Source: Paracoccaceae bacterium (GTDB lineage: Bacteria; Pseudomonadota; Alphaproteobacteria; Rhodobacterales; Rhodobacteraceae). Taken from it: 7,399 bases of DNA. A program made the position numbers and the translations under genes. How positions within the stretch are numbered: position 1 is the stretch's first letter; the number at the start of each line of letters is the position of its first letter. Location of the stretch: assembly GCA_026982255.1 (NCBI GenBank), contig JALSHL010000331.1, forward strand, positions 1 to 7,399. Reading direction: 5' to 3'. The notes under the pieces are model-generated. The model saw only the letters and a program-made list of their open reading frames with translations, did no database searches and had not been told where the DNA came from. Below are positions 4,535-7,399 of the stretch, piece by piece.

Positions 4535-7399
4535 GTCAGGTCCTCCGGTGTGAACGGATCGCCGTCCTGCCATTCGCCATAGCGCGACAGATGGTCGTAG
4601 TCGCTGGCATAGCTCAGCCGCTCGGGGCGCGGGCGGGCGGTGTAGCCCTGCGCCGGATCGGCATAGGCGGTCACCAGTTCCTGCAACCTGTCCCAGAATT
4701 CGGCGATTTCCGCATCCTCGAACCCCAGATCGAGGGTTTGTTGTCCGTTCAGGCCGATCAGTTCCAACCGCCCGATTTTCGAGGGGGCAATGCTTTCGAA
4801 CCCGCCGTCCTGCGCGATGGCGCCCTCCAGCGGTAATTGCACGGCGAAGGGTTTGATTTTTTTGAGGCTGTCCAGCTTGCCGGATTTGTAGTCATAGATA
4901 TTCAGCGCCCCGTTCGGTGCGGCGTCGATCCGGTCGGCCTTGGCGGTCAGGGTAAAGCGGGGCGACAGCATCCGGCGTTTGCCTGTGACCTCCAGCCCGA
5001 GCGGGTGGCCCTGCTGCCGGCGTTGCTGCTCGGTTTCCACGAACCACGGGGCGATGCGGCGCAGGCGGGCCAGCCACAGGTGGCGGGCGGCGGGCCAGGG
5101 AACCTCCTGTTCCAGCACGCGCTGCGAAATGTCGAGGAACAGCGTTTCGGCATCCTCCGGCAGGCCCTCCATCGTCTGTTCCACAAACAGTTCCAGCACG
5201 CGGTGCAGGACCGTGCCGCGCGTCAGGGCATCGGCCTCGCGCCCCGGCGGGTCGAGGGCGCGCAGACGCAGGATCCTGTCGGCATAAATGGCATAGGGGT
5301 CGCGGATCAGCGTCTCGATCCGCGTGACAGACAGTTGGTCGGGGCGCGCGGCAACCGGAGGCGCGGGCGAGGGGCGCGGAGCGGCGGGCAGGGTTTTTTC
5401 CGGCGTCTCCAGCGCCGTTTCCAGCGCCAGCAGCTCCGCCCCGCGGGCGCGCATGGATGCAAGCGCGGTTTCGCCTTCGGGTTTCAGCCCTTCGAGCAGG
5501 TTTTCCAGCCGGATCAGCCAGCGCGAGGCCACCGTCGGGCTTTCGCCGTCGCGGATGGCGCGCGAGAGGACAACCTCCTGCGCGGCGATGGCCTGCTGGA
5601 AGTCATGCGCCGACAGGCCGGTCTGGCGCTCCGGCAGCGGCAGGCCGATCCGGGCGCGCATGTCGCGGCTCATCCACGGGTCGGGGTCGGGCATGGCGGG
5701 CCAGACCCCTTCGTTCAGACCGCCGAGGATGACCAGATCGGCGGTTTGCACGCGGGCCTCCAGCGTGCCGAGGATGGCAATGCCGGGATGGGGGAGGAAG
5801 GCCTCCTCCCGGACCTCGGATTGCGACAGGACCGACTGGAACAGGGCGCGATACTGCACGGCGGTGATAGTGCTGCCGAAGGGGGCCTCCTGTTCCAGCG
5901 CGTCAAAGGTGGCGGCGGCGGCCTTGCCGGCCTCTTTTTCCCAGAGCGGTGCGGTTTCCCCGCCTCCGGCGGACAGGGCATCGGCGGTTTCGCGGTGCAG
6001 CGCCAGCCAGTCGGCCAGCGGCAGAGATTCCGGCGTTTGCGCCAGCGGGGCAAGGGTCCGGCGCAGGTTGGCCACCCATGCCTGCTGACCGGCGTCGCCG
6101 TCGGCCCAGACGGCCAGCGCGGCCCAGTCCACCACCGGCGGACCGCCGCGCAGCACCTGCATTTCCAGTTGCCGCGTCCAGTCGAGATGCCGCGCGCGGG
6201 CCTCGCCACCGCCGCCGCACAACGGGTGTTTCAGCAGGACCAGCAGGTCCAGCGGCGTCAACGGGCGGGCGGCGAGAGCAGCAATGCGGCGCAGGAAAAT
6301 ACCGGGCGGGGTCAGCGGCAACGGATGGCCGGCGGAATCGTCCGGCTCGATATGCCAGCGGGCCAGCGCGGCGGTGACACGGCGGGTCAGCATCCGGTCG
6401 GGCGAGACCAGCGCCGCCCTTTGCCCCGCCTCGGCCGCAAGGCGCAAGCGGATGGCGATGGCCCCGGCCTCGGCTTGCGGCGAGGGGGCTTCGAGCAGGG
6501 TCATGCCGGTGCAGGCCTGTGCCAGATCGGGGGCGAGAGGCGGGCCTTCGGACAGCCACTGGTCGGTGACGGGGGCGGGGCGCAGGGCCAGCGATACCAG
6601 CCGGTTGCGCGCGGGCGCGGCGGGCGGCGCGCCATGCCACAGGGGGGGCGTGGTGAAACCGATGCGTTTGCGCAGGGCACGGAAACCGTATTGCGGGTGG
6701 TCGGCGCGGACCTCCTCCCACGCGGCGTCCGGCATGTCGTAGTCATAGCCCGGCAAGACCACCGCCCCCTGCGGCAGCTTCGCCACCGCCTGCATGAACA
6801 GGGCCGTTGCCCCGCGCGAGCCCGTGGAACCGGCTACGATCACCGGATGGGCGGGCGGTGCGATCTGCCACAGGCGGGCGTAGCCCTCGGCCACGGCGCG
6901 CTGGCGTTCCTCGGGGTCCGGCGCGTTTTCGGGGCGGTGGTTGCCCCAGTAATCGCCGAGGATTTCAAGGAACCGCAGCGAGCGTTGCCAATGGGCGGAC
7001 TGGTGGCCGGTGTCTATGGTGTGCAGGGCCTCCAGCGCCACGCCTTCGCCCTGAAAACTGTCGAGCAGCGTGCCGAGGCTGGACGCCAGATCGAACACGG
7101 CGGATTCCGGTGCCACGTCGGGCTGTTGTTCCACATAGGCCGCAACCAGCCGCGCCAGTATCAGGCGGCGGCGCAGCGGCGGGATGGCGGCGGGCAGGTC
7201 GGCACCCGGATCGCCGGCCAGATCGGTAATCACGCGGATATCGGGCAGCAGGCGCGCACCGTCGGCGCAGAGAATATCCTCGATCCGGCGGGCGGAGCGG
7301 CGGGTGTTGGTATAGATCACCGCGCGGGCCAGCGCCTCTGGCGGCTGGCCCTCCAGCCGCGCCAGCAGCCCGTCGACAAAACGCCCAGCGAAATCCACG
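4531..7399 (-). CDS. addB: Double-strand break repair protein AddB, alphaproteobacterial type (5' end beyond window)
   Basis: AddB is the second subunit of AddAB. It carries a helicase-like fold plus the nuclease for the other strand and, in the studied B. subtilis enzyme, reads Chi. The visible 955 residues begin VDFAGRFVDGLL. In relatives this follows a short N-terminal stretch ending in a PPG-like motif, so the GTG at 7398-7396 is an internal Val and roughly 15-20 residues lie outside the window. No Walker A is visible; NTRRSARRIE occupies the early region, as expected for an inactivated helicase domain. IVAGSTGSRG and VILGGLNEGVWP are typical family segments. The RecB-like nuclease follows from about residue 685: H732 in VLHRVLE, D822 in KADRID, and D836 with K838 in YDYKSG, all present. 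Only three cysteines occur, none flanking the nuclease, so the iron-sulfur staple of the B. subtilis protein is absent. The stop overlaps the addA start. Confidence 0.95.
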   Translation of the reverse strand, partial: VDFAGRFVDGLLARLEGQPPEALARAVIYTNTRRSARRIEDILCADGARLLPDIRVITDLAGDPGADLPAAIPPLRRRLILARLVAAYVEQQPDVAPESAVFDLASSLGTLLDSFQGEGVALEALHTIDTGHQSAHWQRSLRFLEILGDYWGNHRPENAPDPEERQRAVAEGYARLWQIAPPAHPVIVAGSTGSRGATALFMQAVAKLPQGAVVLPGYDYDMPDAAWEEVRADHPQYGFRALRKRIGFTTPPLWHGAPPAAPARNRLVSLALRPAPVTDQWLSEGPPLAPDLAQACTGMTLLEAPSPQAEAGAIAIRLRLAAEAGQRAALVSPDRMLTRRVTAALARWHIEPDDSAGHPLPLTPPGIFLRRIAALAARPLTPLDLLVLLKHPLCGGGGEARARHLDWTRQLEMQVLRGGPPVVDWAALAVWADGDAGQQAWVANLRRTLAPLAQTPESLPLADWLALHRETADALSAGGGETAPLWEKEAGKAAAATFDALEQEAPFGSTITAVQYRALFQSVLSQSEVREEAFLPHPGIAILGTLEARVQTADLVILGGLNEGVWPAMPDPDPWMSRDMRARIGLPLPERQTGLSAHDFQQAIAAQEVVLSRAIRDGESPTVASRWLIRLENLLEGLKPEGETALASMRARGAELLALETALETPEKTLPAAPRPSPAPPVAARPDQLSVTRIETLIRDPYAIYADRILRLRALDPPGREADALTRGTVLHRVLELFVEQTMEGLPEDAETLFLDISQRVLEQEVPWPAARHLWLARLRRIAPWFVETEQQRRQQGHPLGLEVTGKRRMLSPRFTLTAKADRIDAAPNGALNIYDYKSGKLDSLKKIKPFAVQLPLEGAIAQDGGFESIAPSKIGRLELIGLNGQQTLDLGFEDAEIAEFWDRLQELVTAYADPAQGYTARPRPERLSYASDYDHLSRYGEWQDGDPFTPEDLT
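4542..4546 (-). promoter_or_regulatory. Shine-Dalgarno of addA inside the end of addB
   Basis: GGAGG on the minus strand lies 7 nt before the ATG at 4534-4532 and within the last codons of addB. The addA ATG and the addB TGA share bases as ATGA (4534-4531), the standard arrangement for translational coupling of subunits made in fixed ratio. It fixes the addA start. Confidence 0.85.

Noticed and set aside
1343..4582. Plus-strand open frame of 1079 codons lying antisense to addA
   Set aside because: The product is dominated by Gln, Arg, Gly and His with no recognisable domain. Strong G/C third-position bias in addA keeps the opposite frame free of stops. The addA frame carries every SF1 and nuclease motif, so this is a shadow.
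7396..7398. GTG at 7398-7396 as the true addB start
   Set aside because: The following VDFAGRFVDGLL corresponds to an internal segment of the family, and the coding frame runs to the window edge.
1..7399. Mobile element, CRISPR array, toxin-antitoxin or defence island
   Set aside because: No transposase, integrase, spaced repeats or terminal inverted repeats are visible. AddAB can degrade phage DNA, but here it is a standard chromosomal repair set.

Overview
The window looks like chromosomal core sequence from a GC-rich alphaproteobacterium. The order Rhodobacterales (Roseobacter/Rhodobacter side) is my best inference. It rests on the AddA and AddB proteins, which are of the alphaproteobacterial type, on strong G/C bias at third codon positions in the main genes, and on the addB-addA-trxA order that I recall from that group. 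Nothing resembles a mobile element, phage, CRISPR array, tRNA or rRNA.

Layout. Positions 3-482 (+) are the 3' end of dxs, the entry enzyme of the MEP isoprenoid pathway. Positions 483-801 hold no secure gene. They contain two adjacent hairpins and a doubtful, possibly frameshifted small zinc-ribbon-like reading frame with a good Shine-Dalgarno sequence. A near-perfect bidirectional terminator at 802-834 separates the plus-strand dxs from the minus-strand cluster. The cluster reads right to left: addB (5' end cut by the window edge), addA (start overlapping the addB stop in an ATGA) and trxA (58 nt after addA, with its own SD and a candidate promoter over the addA stop).

Function. AddA and AddB form the helicase-nuclease that resects double-strand DNA ends for RecA-dependent recombination, the counterpart of RecBCD. 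AddA has all the visible UvrD/SF1 helicase motifs plus a RecB-family nuclease domain. AddB has no Walker A in the visible part but has an intact second nuclease domain. TrxA is a classical CGPC thioredoxin. Its tie to addAB looks like genomic linkage rather than a shared pathway.

No undescribed defence or mobile system is supported. The points worth a second look are the non-coding or decayed stretch between dxs and the terminator, the candidate trxA promoter, and the absence of iron-sulfur-type cysteines from AddB.
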